DNA of 64,000 nucleotides, taken from the NCBI GenBank assembly GCA_046050465.1, contig JBJOPS010000061.1, forward strand, positions 1-64,000, written 5' to 3'. The stretch is from Egaibacter sp046050465. Its GTDB lineage: Bacteria > Pseudomonadota > Gammaproteobacteria > Burkholderiales > Burkholderiaceae_C. The notes beneath the pieces were generated by a model that worked only from the letters and a program-made list of their open reading frames with translations, searched no databases and was not told the origin of the DNA. The translations under genes were made by a program, and so were the position numbers. This document shows positions 43,046 to 51,878 of the stretch, piece by piece. Position 1 is the first letter of the stretch. Each line of letters starts with the position of its first letter.

Positions 43046-44296
43046 TTATTGAAGCCGGCTGACTTCAAAACCGTCCAAGTCCACATCTGGCGATTTGTCA
43101 TGCACCAAATCAGCCAGCGCGCGTGCCGATCCGCAGCTCAACGCCCAGCCGCTGGAGCCGTGGCCCAGGTTCAACCACAAGCCCGGTATGCCACTGGGGC
43201 CGATCACGGGCGGGCCGTCGGGCAACATGGGCCGGGCACCTTTCCACTCCTGCACACCGTTGACCTTGCTTGCCGCACCGGGAAACCAGTCGTGCAACAC
43301 TTTGTACAGGGTCTGGATTGAACTGGCCCGTTTACGGTCGATGTGTCCGCCAATTTCGGCGCTGCCTGCGACCCTGATGCGGTTTCCCAGGCGCGACACC
43401 GCCACTTTGTAACGCTCATCCATCACCGCACTGCGAGGTGCGTTGAGCGGTTCACGCACGGCTGCGCTGAGTGAATAGCCGTACACAGCCGCCATCGGAA
43501 TGTTCATGCCCAAAGGTTTCAAAAGCTGCGCCGATGCCAGGCCCGCACACATCACAACCGAGTCAAATGAACGGAGATTGGGCTCATTACCGATCTGCAA
43601 GGCGATGCCCGATTGCCTTTGAACCGACTGAATGGTCGTATTGAACAAAAACGTAACCCCCATGCGCTGCGCTTCGTTCTTCAGCATCAGGGCGAACTGG
43701 CGGCAATTGCCCACTTCGTCCTGGGGCAGGTGCACGGCGCCAAAGAACGTGGTGTCCGGGTTGAGCGCGGGTTCAATCTTGCGCGTTTCATCAGCGTTCA
43801 GTTCGCGAAACGTCACCTCCGCCTGGCGCAAAACCTGCAGGCCCGGCTGCACCATCTGGCTGTCCCGCTCCGACCGCAGCAGCACCAGATAGCCGTCGCT
43901 GCGGTCGTATTCCAGCTGCAGATCAGACGTAATCTGGTGCAATCGTTCCCGGCTGTAAAAGGCCAGCCGCTGCATCCGGGCACGATTGGCGAGATACGTG
44001 TCCAGGCGGCAGGACCGATACCACTTCCACATCCAGGCCAGGTCGGAGGTCGACAAAGGCAGGCCAATCTTCACTGGCGCGTGTCGGCTCAGCAAATGCG
44101 AGAGCACCTTGGCTGGCATGCCCGGCGCCGCCCATGGTGTTACATAGCCAGGGGCGACGATACCTGCATTGGCAAAACTGGTTTCTTCGGCTGCTGCGCC
44201 CCTGCGTTCAAAAACCGTTACTTCGTGTCCGTCACAAGCTAGTTCGTAGGCGGTGGTCACGCCGATGATGCCGGCGCCAATGACTGCAATTTTCAT
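43046..44296 (-). CDS. dadA: D-amino acid dehydrogenase (FAD, small subunit family)
   Basis: 416 residues. The N-terminal dinucleotide fold MKIAVIGAGIIGVTTAYELA with VTVFERR binds FAD; the C-terminal GLWLNLGHGSSGWALSCGSA is the second FAD contact. Oxidises D-amino acids, often D-alanine, to 2-oxo acids and ammonia, passing electrons to the respiratory chain at the inner membrane. The alanine racemase partner dadX is absent here. An amidase gene lies just upstream on the same strand, with a repeat copy between, so they may share a transcript. Confidence 0.9.
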   Translation of the reverse strand: MKIAVIGAGIIGVTTAYELACDGHEVTVFERRGAAAEETSFANAGIVAPGYVTPWAAPGMPAKVLSHLLSRHAPVKIGLPLSTSDLAWMWKWYRSCRLDTYLANRARMQRLAFYSRERLHQITSDLQLEYDRSDGYLVLLRSERDSQMVQPGLQVLRQAEVTFRELNADETRKIEPALNPDTTFFGAVHLPQDEVGNCRQFALMLKNEAQRMGVTFLFNTTIQSVQRQSGIALQIGNEPNLRSFDSVVMCAGLASAQLLKPLGMNIPMAAVYGYSLSAAVREPLNAPRSAVMDERYKVAVSRLGNRIRVAGSAEIGGHIDRKRASSIQTLYKVLHDWFPGAASKVNGVQEWKGARPMLPDGPPVIGPSGIPGLWLNLGHGSSGWALSCGSARALADLVHDKSPDVDLDGFEVSRLQ

Positions 44297-44304
44297 GTAT
44301 TTTA

Positions 44305-44368
44305 GGTATCAAAACAGCCCTTATCCCTCGTGGCATATGCGTAAGTAGCTATTATTTTTGTAGCATTC
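44305..44368 (-). repeat. Dispersed palindromic repeat, copy R10 (overlaps amidase end)
   Basis: Minus-strand reading: TGCTAC-AAAAAT-AATAGCTAC, then TTACGCATATGCC and GAGGGATAAGGGCTGTTTT. The amidase's last codons and its TAA stop lie in the core of this copy. Confidence 0.85.
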
Positions 44369-45689
44369 TCTCTGCTTGCAGGGCCATGTTGAGTATCGCA
44401 TCGTCACGCAGTGCTCCGTGCCAGATCATCAGCCCCACGGGCAATTCATCCGGGTTGTGGCACGGAATGGAGATGGCGCACCCGTCAAACATGTTTACCA
44501 CGTTGGTGTTGCGAAGCAGTTGCCCGTTGACTTTGAAAAACGCCTCGTCGCGCTCTGCGCCGGGGGCAACTTGCCCAATGGGGGGCGCGACGATGGGAAC
44601 GGTTGGCGACAGCACGGCATCGAACCGCTGCAGCTGCGCATGCATGCGGGTAACCCAATCGGTCCGGGCGTGAGCCAGCTCGATGTAGTCACTCGCTGCC
44701 ATCGACGCGCCTCGCTGGATGCGCAAGGCAATGCGGGGGTCGTATTGGCCTGCGTGGTTTTTGAGCAGCGTCCGGTGCCACGCGTAACTTTCGGCAGCGG
44801 AAAACCCGCCCGTCGCCTGCAGGGTGGTCAGTTCATTCAACTCGGGCAGGCCGATGTCCTCGACCACGACGCCCGCTGCGCGCAGTCGGTCCAGACTGCG
44901 TTGAAACGCTGCAGCCACCGTTGAATCCAGCCCGTCTTGCATGAGGCTTCTGGCGACAGCCAATCGGTAGGTGGACATTGGAGCACTGCTTCGGGTCACC
45001 GTTCGCGCAGCCAGAACTTCATGGGCAATGATGGCGTCGGAAACCGAGCGAGTGAGCGCGCAGACCGTGTCCAGCGTGGTTGAGAGCGGGACTGCGCCCC
45101 CGGTTGGCACCAGTCTGGCTGTGCTTTTGAAACCCACAATGCCATTCAGCGCGGCAGGAATCCGGATGGAGCCGCCCGTGTCCGAACCCAGGCCGATGAA
45201 AGCCGCGCCGGTGGCGACCGACACGACTGCGCCGGAAGACGACCCGCCCGGGATGCGCGGCACGTCAGTGGCGGCGGCGTTGGCGGGTGTTCCGTAATGC
45301 GGATTGGTCCCAACCCCCGAAAAGGCGAATTCGGACATGTTGGTGCGCCCGATAAGCACGCCCCCGGCCGATTTCAGCCGTGCTACAGCAGGGCAGTCTT
45401 GCCGGGCTGGCGCAGCGTCCGAAAGGACGATGGAGCCCGCGGTCGTGACCTGGCCCTGCACGTCGAACAGGTCTTTGACCGATACGGCCAGACCGGCCAG
45501 GCAACGATTGGCGAGGCTCGAATCCCGGGATTGGGTTCGTGCAGATTCTTCAAATGTCTTCAAAAATGCGTTTTTACAGCTATCACTGGCTGAAACACCA
45601 ATAGCGCGGTCCATTTCTTCGTGGGCGCTGGTCAGTCCGGCGCGAATCGCCCGACGGGTGGTGGAGAGGTCTGCGAACTGGATTTGCAT
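44352..45689 (-). CDS. Amidase, amidase-signature family
   Basis: 445 residues. The Ser-cisSer-Lys triad is visible: lysine in GLAVSVKDLFDV, then the Gly/Ser-rich signature PGGSSSGAVVSVATG and the nucleophile serine in GLGSDTGGSIRIPAALNG. Hydrolyses an unidentified amide; similar to AtzF/GatA-like enzymes in order of motifs, but no gatB/gatC lies near. The segment RAIGVSASDSCKNAFLKTF near residue 28 overlaps a degenerate repeat copy, and the stop codon sits inside another. Upstream of dadA, perhaps jointly used in D-amino amide or peptide-derived nitrogen use (inference). Confidence 0.87.
   Translation of the reverse strand: MQIQFADLSTTRRAIRAGLTSAHEEMDRAIGVSASDSCKNAFLKTFEESARTQSRDSSLANRCLAGLAVSVKDLFDVQGQVTTAGSIVLSDAAPARQDCPAVARLKSAGGVLIGRTNMSEFAFSGVGTNPHYGTPANAAATDVPRIPGGSSSGAVVSVATGAAFIGLGSDTGGSIRIPAALNGIVGFKSTARLVPTGGAVPLSTTLDTVCALTRSVSDAIIAHEVLAARTVTRSSAPMSTYRLAVARSLMQDGLDSTVAAAFQRSLDRLRAAGVVVEDIGLPELNELTTLQATGGFSAAESYAWHRTLLKNHAGQYDPRIALRIQRGASMAASDYIELAHARTDWVTRMHAQLQRFDAVLSPTVPIVAPPIGQVAPGAERDEAFFKVNGQLLRNTNVVNMFDGCAISIPCHNPDELPVGLMIWHGALRDDAILNMALQAERMLQK
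45548..45594 (-). repeat. Dispersed palindromic repeat, degenerate copy R11 (in CDS)
   Basis: Minus-strand reading: CAGCCAGTGATAGCTG, then TAAAAACGCATTTTTGAAG. The 3' half of the core and the start of the tail are recognisable, within the amidase gene. Confidence 0.4.
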
Positions 45690-45699
45690 GGGCGGGCCG

Positions 45700-45873
45700 T
45701 GTTATACTCTTTGGGTTTCGCTGAAAGGGATTTCCCCTCAATCAGCAGACAAATCGCAAACCAGTCTCATCAAGGTGTTGCGGCCTCTGAAAGATCTGAC
45801 AAATTGTGTCAGAAGTTGCCAGAAGTGTCGTCAATAGCGGACTGGATTTTAGACACAACCTTTGGAGTTAAAC
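45700..45873 (+). promoter_or_regulatory. rpsB promoter and 5' leader
   Basis: An extended -10 promoter TGTTATACT (45700-45708) without a clear -35 precedes a leader of about 160 bases with several short inverted repeats (for example TGACAAATTGTGTCA near 45798-45812). Ribosomal protein S2 operons in proteobacteria are controlled by S2 binding their leader; whether this leader does so is inferred. Confidence 0.55.
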
Positions 45874-46626
45874 ATGTCAGTTACCATGCGCGAAATGCTG
45901 GAAGCCGGCGTCCATTTCGGACACCAAACCCGCTTCTGGAACCCGAAGATGGCCCCGTTTATTTTTGGCCACCGCAACAAAATCCACATCATCAACCTGG
46001 AAAAATCGCTGCCGATGTTCCAGGAGGCTGCCAAGTTTGTGAAGCAGCTGACCGCCCGCCGCGGCACCGTGCTGATGGTCGGCACCAAGCGCCAGGCCCG
46101 CGAAACCGTTGCCGCTGAAGCGCAGCGCGCCGGTGTTCCATTTGTTGACCAGCGCTGGCTGGGCGGCATGTTGACCAACTTCAAGACGGTCAAGACATCG
46201 ATCAAGCGCCTGAAAGAAATGAAGGTTCAGCAGGAAGCCGGTCTTGACGCCATGAGCAAGAAAGAGCAGTTGATGTTCGCTCGCGAACTGGCCAAGCTCG
46301 AAAAAGACATTGGCGGCATTCAGGACATGAACGCTTTGCCGGATGCCATTTTTGTGATTGACGTGGGTTTCCACAAGATTGCTGTGCTCGAAGCCAAAAA
46401 GCTGGGCATTCCCCTGATCGGCGTGGTTGACTCCAATCATTCACCTGAAGGCATCGACTACGTCATTCCGGGTAACGACGATTCATCCAAGGCGGTCATT
46501 CTGTATGCCCGTGGCATTGCAGACGCGATTCTGGAAGGCCGGGCCAACGCAGTTGACGATGTGGTCAAAGCTGTGGCAGCCGAGAGTGGTGATGAATTTG
46601 TGGAAGTGGACGAGGCTGCCGCCTGA
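45874..46626 (+). CDS. rpsB: 30S ribosomal protein S2
   Basis: 250 residues from ATG 45874 with GGAG 6 bases before it. Begins MSVTMREMLEAGVHFGHQ as in all S2 proteins; RWLGGMLTNFKTVKTSIKRL and PDAIFVIDVGFHKIAVLEA follow. It bridges the head and body of the small subunit and helps recruit S1. First gene of the rpsB-tsf-pyrH-frr-uppS-cdsA-dxr-rseP-bamA series. Confidence 0.98.
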   Translation: MSVTMREMLEAGVHFGHQTRFWNPKMAPFIFGHRNKIHIINLEKSLPMFQEAAKFVKQLTARRGTVLMVGTKRQARETVAAEAQRAGVPFVDQRWLGGMLTNFKTVKTSIKRLKEMKVQQEAGLDAMSKKEQLMFARELAKLEKDIGGIQDMNALPDAIFVIDVGFHKIAVLEAKKLGIPLIGVVDSNHSPEGIDYVIPGNDDSSKAVILYARGIADAILEGRANAVDDVVKAVAAESGDEFVEVDEAAA

Positions 46627-46644
46627 GTTCCCTGGTCTCCAAAG

Positions 46645-46671
46645 AAAGGGGCTCATGTGCCCCTTTTTTTT
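46645..46671 (+). terminator. Hairpin terminator/attenuator between rpsB and tsf
   Basis: AAAGGGGC-TCATGT-GCCCCTTTT with a run of eight T. It probably reduces, but does not abolish, read-through into tsf, a common arrangement. Confidence 0.85.
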
Positions 46672-46713
46672 AGCCCCTTGTTAAACTGATTTGTATTGAG
46701 TACGGAGAAAAAA

Positions 46714-47637
46714 ATGGCTGCAATTACCGCAAGCATGGTCGCTGAACTGCGTGGAAAAACGGATGCTCCGATGATGGAGTGCAAGCGTGCCCTGACCGAA
46801 GCCGAAGGCGACATGGGCAAGGCGGAAGAACTGCTTCGCGTGAAGCTGGGAAGCAAGGCCGGCAAGGCTGCTGGACGTGTAACAGCTGAAGGCGTCGTCG
46901 TCAGCCATATCGATGGCAACACTGGCGCGATGCTGGAAGTGAACTGCGAGACCGATTTCGTCACGAAGAACGATAGTTTCCTGGCTCTGGCCCAGGCAGC
47001 AGTCGGTTTGATCGCCACCCAGAACCCGGCTGATGTGGCTGCGCTGGGTGCGTTGTCCTATTCGCAAGACGGCTTTGGCCCAACTCTGGAAGATGTGCGC
47101 AAGGGCCTGATCGGAAAAATTGGCGAAAACATGAGCTTTCGCCGCTTCAAGCGCTTCGCTTCAGGCGCCAAGCTGGCATCTTATTTGCACGGCACCCGCA
47201 TTGGTGTTGTCGTCGAATTTGATGGTGATGAAGTCGCCGCCAAGGATGTTGCGATGCACGTTGCCGCCATGAAGCCAGTGGCTTTGTCGAGCGCGGATGT
47301 TCCTGCGCATCTGGTGGCTACCGAGCGTTCAGTAGCAGCCGCCAAGGCAGCTGAAGATGCTGCTGTCGCAACCGCAGCGGGCAAGCCCGTGCAATCTGCC
47401 GAAATCGTTACCAAGCGTATCGAAGGTGGCGTTCAAAAGTACCTGAAGGAAGTGTCACTGTTCAACCAGTCGTTTGTGAAAAATGACAAGTTGACGGTAG
47501 AGCAAATGCTCAAGGCGGCAGGCACGTCGGTCAAGGCGTTTACCCTTTATGTTGTCGGCGAAGGCATCGAGAAAAAGGTCGATGACTTTGCGGCAGAAGT
47601 TGCGGCGCAGGTTGCAGCTGCCAAGCAGGCGGCCTAA
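46714..47637 (+). CDS. tsf: Elongation factor Ts
   Basis: 307 residues from ATG 46714 (CGGAGA upstream). The N-terminal UBA-like domain AAITASMVAELRGKTDAPMM and MECKRALTEAEGD, the core with TDFVTKND (the TDFV motif that displaces Mg from EF-Tu), and two beta subdomains are in place. Catalyses GDP release from EF-Tu. The C-terminal segment ends in an Ala/Gln-rich helix. Confidence 0.97.
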   Translation: MAAITASMVAELRGKTDAPMMECKRALTEAEGDMGKAEELLRVKLGSKAGKAAGRVTAEGVVVSHIDGNTGAMLEVNCETDFVTKNDSFLALAQAAVGLIATQNPADVAALGALSYSQDGFGPTLEDVRKGLIGKIGENMSFRRFKRFASGAKLASYLHGTRIGVVVEFDGDEVAAKDVAMHVAAMKPVALSSADVPAHLVATERSVAAAKAAEDAAVATAAGKPVQSAEIVTKRIEGGVQKYLKEVSLFNQSFVKNDKLTVEQMLKAAGTSVKAFTLYVVGEGIEKKVDDFAAEVAAQVAAAKQAA

Positions 47638-47702
47638 GGTCTGCTTTTGCTTCAATACCACCCCGGATGTCCATCCGCCATTCATAACGCAAGGAACCCA
47701 TC

Positions 47703-48425
47703 ATGACTGCCGCCAAACCAGCCCACAAGCGTATTTTGCTGAAGCTGTCAGGCGAGGCCCTGATGGGGGATGACCAGTTTGGCATCAACCGCGACACCAT
47801 CGTGCGCATGGTGGATGAAATTGCCGAGGTGACACGGCTTGGCGTTGAGGTGGCAGTTGTTATCGGCGGTGGCAATATCTTCAGAGGCGTCGCTGGTGGT
47901 TCTGTTGGCATGGACCGCGCCACGGCGGACTACATGGGTATGCTGGCAACCGTAATGAATGCTCTGGCACTGGGTGACACCATGAACAAGGCTGGTCTGA
48001 CCGCGCGCGTCATGTCAGCCATTGCCATTGAGCAGGTGGTCGAACCTTATGTGCGTCCGAAGGCGCTGCAATATCTGGAAGAGGGCAAGGTTGTCATCTT
48101 CGCGGCGGGAACTGGCAATCCTTTTTTTACAACCGATACTGCAGCTGCCTTGCGTGGTGCTGAAATCGGAGCAGAAATCGTGTTGAAGGCGACCAAGGTG
48201 GATGGCGTCTACAGTGCCGATCCAAAAAAAGATCCAATGGCCACGCGTTACACGAAAATTTCGTTTGATGCTGCCATGTCGCAAAATCTCGGCATCATGG
48301 ATGCAGCTGCTTTTGCCCTGTGCCGTGACCAGAAGCTGCCCATCAAGGTTTTTTCGATATTCAAACATGGCGCTTTGAAGCGGGTTGTCATGGGTGAAGA
48401 CGAGGGAACACTGGTGTATGCCTGA
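47703..48425 (+). CDS. pyrH: Uridylate kinase
   Basis: 240 residues; phosphorylates UMP to UDP, hexameric, GTP-activated and UTP-inhibited in proteobacteria. Amino-acid kinase fold: KRILLKLSGEALMGDDQFGI at the N-terminus, VIGGGNIFRG, DYMGMLATVMNALAL and AGTGNPFFTTDTAAALR. The Asp in YSADPKKDPMA contacts nucleotide. Between tsf and frr, the usual place. Confidence 0.97.
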   Translation: MTAAKPAHKRILLKLSGEALMGDDQFGINRDTIVRMVDEIAEVTRLGVEVAVVIGGGNIFRGVAGGSVGMDRATADYMGMLATVMNALALGDTMNKAGLTARVMSAIAIEQVVEPYVRPKALQYLEEGKVVIFAAGTGNPFFTTDTAAALRGAEIGAEIVLKATKVDGVYSADPKKDPMATRYTKISFDAAMSQNLGIMDAAAFALCRDQKLPIKVFSIFKHGALKRVVMGEDEGTLVYA

Positions 48426-48485
48426 CAGATTTGACGGCGTTTCCAACGGCTGTCAATTTTCGATTGTGCTTGCGAGGAGTGAAAC

Positions 48486-49046
48486 ATGACGATTGACGAG
48501 GTTAAAGCAACACTCGAAGGCAAGATGGATCAGTCCATCAATGCGTTCAAGGGAAATCTGACAAAGATCCGCACCGGGCGGGCTAACCCTGCGCTACTCG
48601 ACTCCGTGCAGGTGGACTACTACGGTTCACTTTTGCCGATCAGTCAGGTGGCCAACGTGTCCTTGCTTGATTCGCGCACCATCAGCATCCAGCCCTGGGA
48701 AAAAGGCATGGGCGCGAAGATTGAAAAAGCCATTCGCGACAGTGACCTGGGTTTGAATCCCGCCTCCATGGGGGACCTTATTCGCGTTCCGATGCCCGCA
48801 ATGTCGGAAGAGCGGCGCAAGGAGTTGACCAAAGTGGTCAGGGGCGAGGGCGAGAATGCCAAGATCGCTGTGCGTAACCTGCGGCGAGATGCCAATGAGT
48901 CCGTCAAGAAGCTGGTGAAGGACAAACTGGCGTCTGAAGACGACCAGAAACGCTCTGAGGCGGATATTCAGAAAGCAACTGATCGGCACATTGCTGCCAT
49001 CGATCAACTGGTGGCGGCCAAAGAGGCTGACATCATGGCGGTTTGA
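48486..49046 (+). CDS. frr: Ribosome recycling factor
   Basis: 186 residues, tRNA-mimicking two-domain protein that splits post-termination ribosomes with EF-G. Conserved KIRTGRANPALLD, ISIQPWEKGM and the helical domain ERRKELTKVVRGEGENAKIA are intact. RBS GAGGAG. It ends close to uppS. Confidence 0.97.
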   Translation: MTIDEVKATLEGKMDQSINAFKGNLTKIRTGRANPALLDSVQVDYYGSLLPISQVANVSLLDSRTISIQPWEKGMGAKIEKAIRDSDLGLNPASMGDLIRVPMPAMSEERRKELTKVVRGEGENAKIAVRNLRRDANESVKKLVKDKLASEDDQKRSEADIQKATDRHIAAIDQLVAAKEADIMAV

Positions 49047-49072
49047 CGCTGACGAATGTCCAATCAGCGCTC

Positions 49073-49804
49073 ATGACCTCGTCTGCTGTGGTTCCGAACC
49101 ACATTGCTATCGTGATGGATGGCAATGGCCGGTGGGCTACCAAGCGATTTCTTCCCCGGCTGGCCGGTCACAAGCAGGGGGTGAGTTCCCTCAAGCGCTG
49201 TGTCAAGGCCTGCGCCGTTCGGGGTGTGTCGGTTCTCACTGTCTTTGCTTTTTCCTCGGAGAATTGGCAACGCCCTGCTGATGAAGTGTCGGGGCTGATG
49301 GATTTGCTGGTCATGGCTATTGCCAGCGAGGTGCAGCAACTGAAGCGCGATGGAGTCAGGTTGAGATTTGTCGGTGACCGTTCAGGATTGTCTGAAAAGG
49401 TTGTTGCTGGTTTGGCGCAGGCCGAAGCCGACACCAAGGGCAACATGCGATTGACGCTGAATGTCTGCTTCAATTATGGTGGGCGATGGGACATTGTGCA
49501 GGCTGCAGAGAGTCTTCGTGTGCTGGGTAAGCCTGTAACTGAAGAGAGCCTGGGTGCTGCAATGGCAATGGCTCACGTACCAGATCCTGATCTCTTTATT
49601 CGCACGGGCGGAGAGCAGCGCATCAGCAACTTTCTGCTCTGGCAATCTGCATATTCCGAGTTCTACTTTTCTGACAGTTTGTGGCCAGAATTTGACGAGA
49701 CCGCCCTCGATCTGGCGATTGAAGCTTATCAGCGGCGGGAGCGACGGTTCGGAAAAACTTCGGGCCAGTTGAGTGTTGAGACTGAGCGGTCAATTTCAGA
49801 GTAA
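49073..49804 (+). CDS. uppS: Undecaprenyl pyrophosphate synthase
   Basis: 243 residues from ATG 49073; a TTG start at 49043 overlapping the frr stop is an alternative. The cis-prenyltransferase motif HIAIVMDGNGRWA holds the catalytic D16; NVCFNYGGRWDI and DLFIRTGGEQRISNFLLWQ are the other conserved blocks. Makes the C55 lipid carrier for peptidoglycan and LPS. No clear RBS precedes 49073, so start choice is not certain. Confidence 0.95.
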   Translation: MTSSAVVPNHIAIVMDGNGRWATKRFLPRLAGHKQGVSSLKRCVKACAVRGVSVLTVFAFSSENWQRPADEVSGLMDLLVMAIASEVQQLKRDGVRLRFVGDRSGLSEKVVAGLAQAEADTKGNMRLTLNVCFNYGGRWDIVQAAESLRVLGKPVTEESLGAAMAMAHVPDPDLFIRTGGEQRISNFLLWQSAYSEFYFSDSLWPEFDETALDLAIEAYQRRERRFGKTSGQLSVETERSISE

Positions 49805-49813
49805 AAGCAGGAA

Positions 49814-50659
49814 ATGCTGAAACAACGTGTTATCACAGCCATTGCCCTTTTGCTGGTGCTTTTGCCTGCGTTGTTTTCTTCCACTTATGTTCCATTTTGT
49901 GCGGTCTCTCTGGTATTGATCACGGCGGCGGCGTGGGAGTGGGCGCGCCTGAATGGTTGCAGGCCCATTCAGGCGTACATTTTTGGCTTGTTTTGTCTGA
50001 CGCTGTGTGCCCTGGCCTGGTTTGCTGGTTTGCTGGAGCAGTCATTCCCCTTGCTTTGGTTGCTTTTTGGGTCTGCATGGGTGCTGGTGGGGGGCTGGTT
50101 ATTGCGCAGCGGAGTGACTGGCTGGCCTCGCATTCCCCAAATAGTTCGCTTGACGGGAGGGGCATTTCTGCTTTGTCTGGCCTGGCTGGCGCTCGCGCAG
50201 GCAAGGGTAATTGGAATCAACTTTCTTCTGTCTGTCCTGGTTCTTGTTTGGGTTGCCGACATCTTTGCTTATTTTGCCGGGCGAGCGTTTGGTGGGCGTT
50301 TTAGCAGCGCCAAATTGGCCCCATCTATCAGCCCGGGCAAGAGTTGGGAAGGTGTTTGGGGGGGTATGGCTGGTGTGCTGATACTGGCATTCGCCTGGAC
50401 TTTGGGAGACGCTCGCTGGGGAGCTTCGGTACCCAGTTTATATACCCACCTTTTGGCAAGAGGATGGTGGCTATTGCTGATGGCCTCGCTATTTATCGCT
50501 TCGATGAGCGTTGTTGGTGATCTGGTGGAGTCACTGATCAAGCGCAGTGCGGGTGTCAAAGACAGCAGTGGGTTGCTGCCTGGTCATGGTGGCGTTCTGG
50601 ACAGGGTTGATGCCCTGTTGCCCACGCTGCCGCTGGCCATGATGCTCTACTCAATGTAA
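49814..50659 (+). CDS. cdsA: Phosphatidate cytidylyltransferase (CDP-DAG synthase)
   Basis: 281 residues, inner-membrane enzyme with about eight hydrophobic segments. The C-terminal signature is DLVESLIKRSAGVKDSSGLL then PGHGGVLDRVD, the metal and CTP site of the family; VADIFAYFAGRAFG precedes it. Forms CDP-diacylglycerol for phospholipids. It starts 9 bases after uppS. Confidence 0.96.
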   Translation: MLKQRVITAIALLLVLLPALFSSTYVPFCAVSLVLITAAAWEWARLNGCRPIQAYIFGLFCLTLCALAWFAGLLEQSFPLLWLLFGSAWVLVGGWLLRSGVTGWPRIPQIVRLTGGAFLLCLAWLALAQARVIGINFLLSVLVLVWVADIFAYFAGRAFGGRFSSAKLAPSISPGKSWEGVWGGMAGVLILAFAWTLGDARWGASVPSLYTHLLARGWWLLLMASLFIASMSVVGDLVESLIKRSAGVKDSSGLLPGHGGVLDRVDALLPTLPLAMMLYSM

Positions 50660-50664
50660 AACCC

Positions 50665-51861
50665 ATGATCAAACAACGCGTAGCCATACTGGGGTCAACG
50701 GGATCTGTGGGTGTCAGTACGCTGGATGTGATCTCACGGCATCCTGACCGGTTTGATGTGTTCGCTTTGACAGCTTCCACACAAACTGAGTTGCTGCTTG
50801 CGCAGTGCGTAGCTTTCAAGCCTGCGTTTGCGGTTATGGCCAGTGCATCGCATGGGCGTGCCCTTCAAGCCAAATGTCGGGAACTGGGTCTGGAGACGCG
50901 CGTTTTGTGGGGTGCCCCCGCAATTGCTGAGATAGCCGCACATGAGCAGGTTGATTCAGTGATGGCTGCGATCGTCGGGGCGGCGGGGCTGGCCCCCTGT
51001 CTGTCGGCCGCACGTGCAGGTAAACGTCTTCTCCTGGCCAACAAAGAGGCGCTCGTAGTTGGTGGACATGTGTTTTTGCAAGCAGTCAAGCAGGGCGGCG
51101 CGCGATTGCTTCCGATAGACAGTGAGCATTCCGCTATTTTTCAGTCGTTGCCCGCCGATGTTTTAGCCTGGCCCGAGCAGATCGACAAGATTATCCTCAC
51201 CGCCTCTGGCGGCCCCTTTCGGAGGCGGTCTGCGGACACTTTGCATACTGTCACACCTGAAGAAGCCTGTGCCCACCCGAACTGGGTGATGGGTAGAAAA
51301 ATATCAGTCGATTCGGCGACCATGATGAACAAGGCGCTTGAAGTCATTGAAGCGCATTTTCTTTTCGGCGTGGCGCCGGATCAACTGGAAGTCGTCATCC
51401 ATCCTCAAAGCGTAATTCACTCCATGGTGCAGTATGTGGACCACTCTGTGATTGCCCAATTGGGCACGCCAGACATGAAAGTACCGATAGCCTACGGGTT
51501 GTCGTGGCCTGATCGAATGGTCTCAGGTGCTGCATCACTGGATTTTGGCTCTTTACAGGACATGACGTTTGAGTCCATTGACGATAAGTATGGCCATCGT
51601 GAGCGATTCCCGGGATTGAGTCTGGCCTGGGAAACTTTGAGGGCTGTCGGAGGAACCACCGCTGTCCTGAATGCCGCTAACGAGATGGCTGTTGAGGCTT
51701 TCCTGAACCGGCAAATTCGGTTTGACCAGATTCATGCGGTCAATCTGGAAACGTTAAGTCAAGTCAGTTCACCACCACCGGAAACCCTTGACGATCTACT
51801 GGCAGTTGACGCCATGTCCCGTGCAGCGGCTGGTCAGGTCGTGCGACGAATTCGGATCTGA
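50665..51861 (+). CDS. dxr: 1-deoxy-D-xylulose 5-phosphate reductoisomerase
   Basis: 398 residues, second step of the MEP isoprenoid pathway (NADPH, metal). N-terminal NADPH motif RVAILGSTGSVGVSTLDVIS; LLANKEALVVGG; the metal and substrate block PIDSEHSAIFQSL; and the loop HPNWVMGRKISVDSATMMNK. Feeds precursors to the nearby uppS product. Gap of 5 bases to cdsA indicates co-translation. Confidence 0.97.
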   Translation: MIKQRVAILGSTGSVGVSTLDVISRHPDRFDVFALTASTQTELLLAQCVAFKPAFAVMASASHGRALQAKCRELGLETRVLWGAPAIAEIAAHEQVDSVMAAIVGAAGLAPCLSAARAGKRLLLANKEALVVGGHVFLQAVKQGGARLLPIDSEHSAIFQSLPADVLAWPEQIDKIILTASGGPFRRRSADTLHTVTPEEACAHPNWVMGRKISVDSATMMNKALEVIEAHFLFGVAPDQLEVVIHPQSVIHSMVQYVDHSVIAQLGTPDMKVPIAYGLSWPDRMVSGAASLDFGSLQDMTFESIDDKYGHRERFPGLSLAWETLRAVGGTTAVLNAANEMAVEAFLNRQIRFDQIHAVNLETLSQVSSPPPETLDDLLAVDAMSRAAAGQVVRRIRI

Positions 51862-51878
51862 GCCCGACAGGAGCCCTT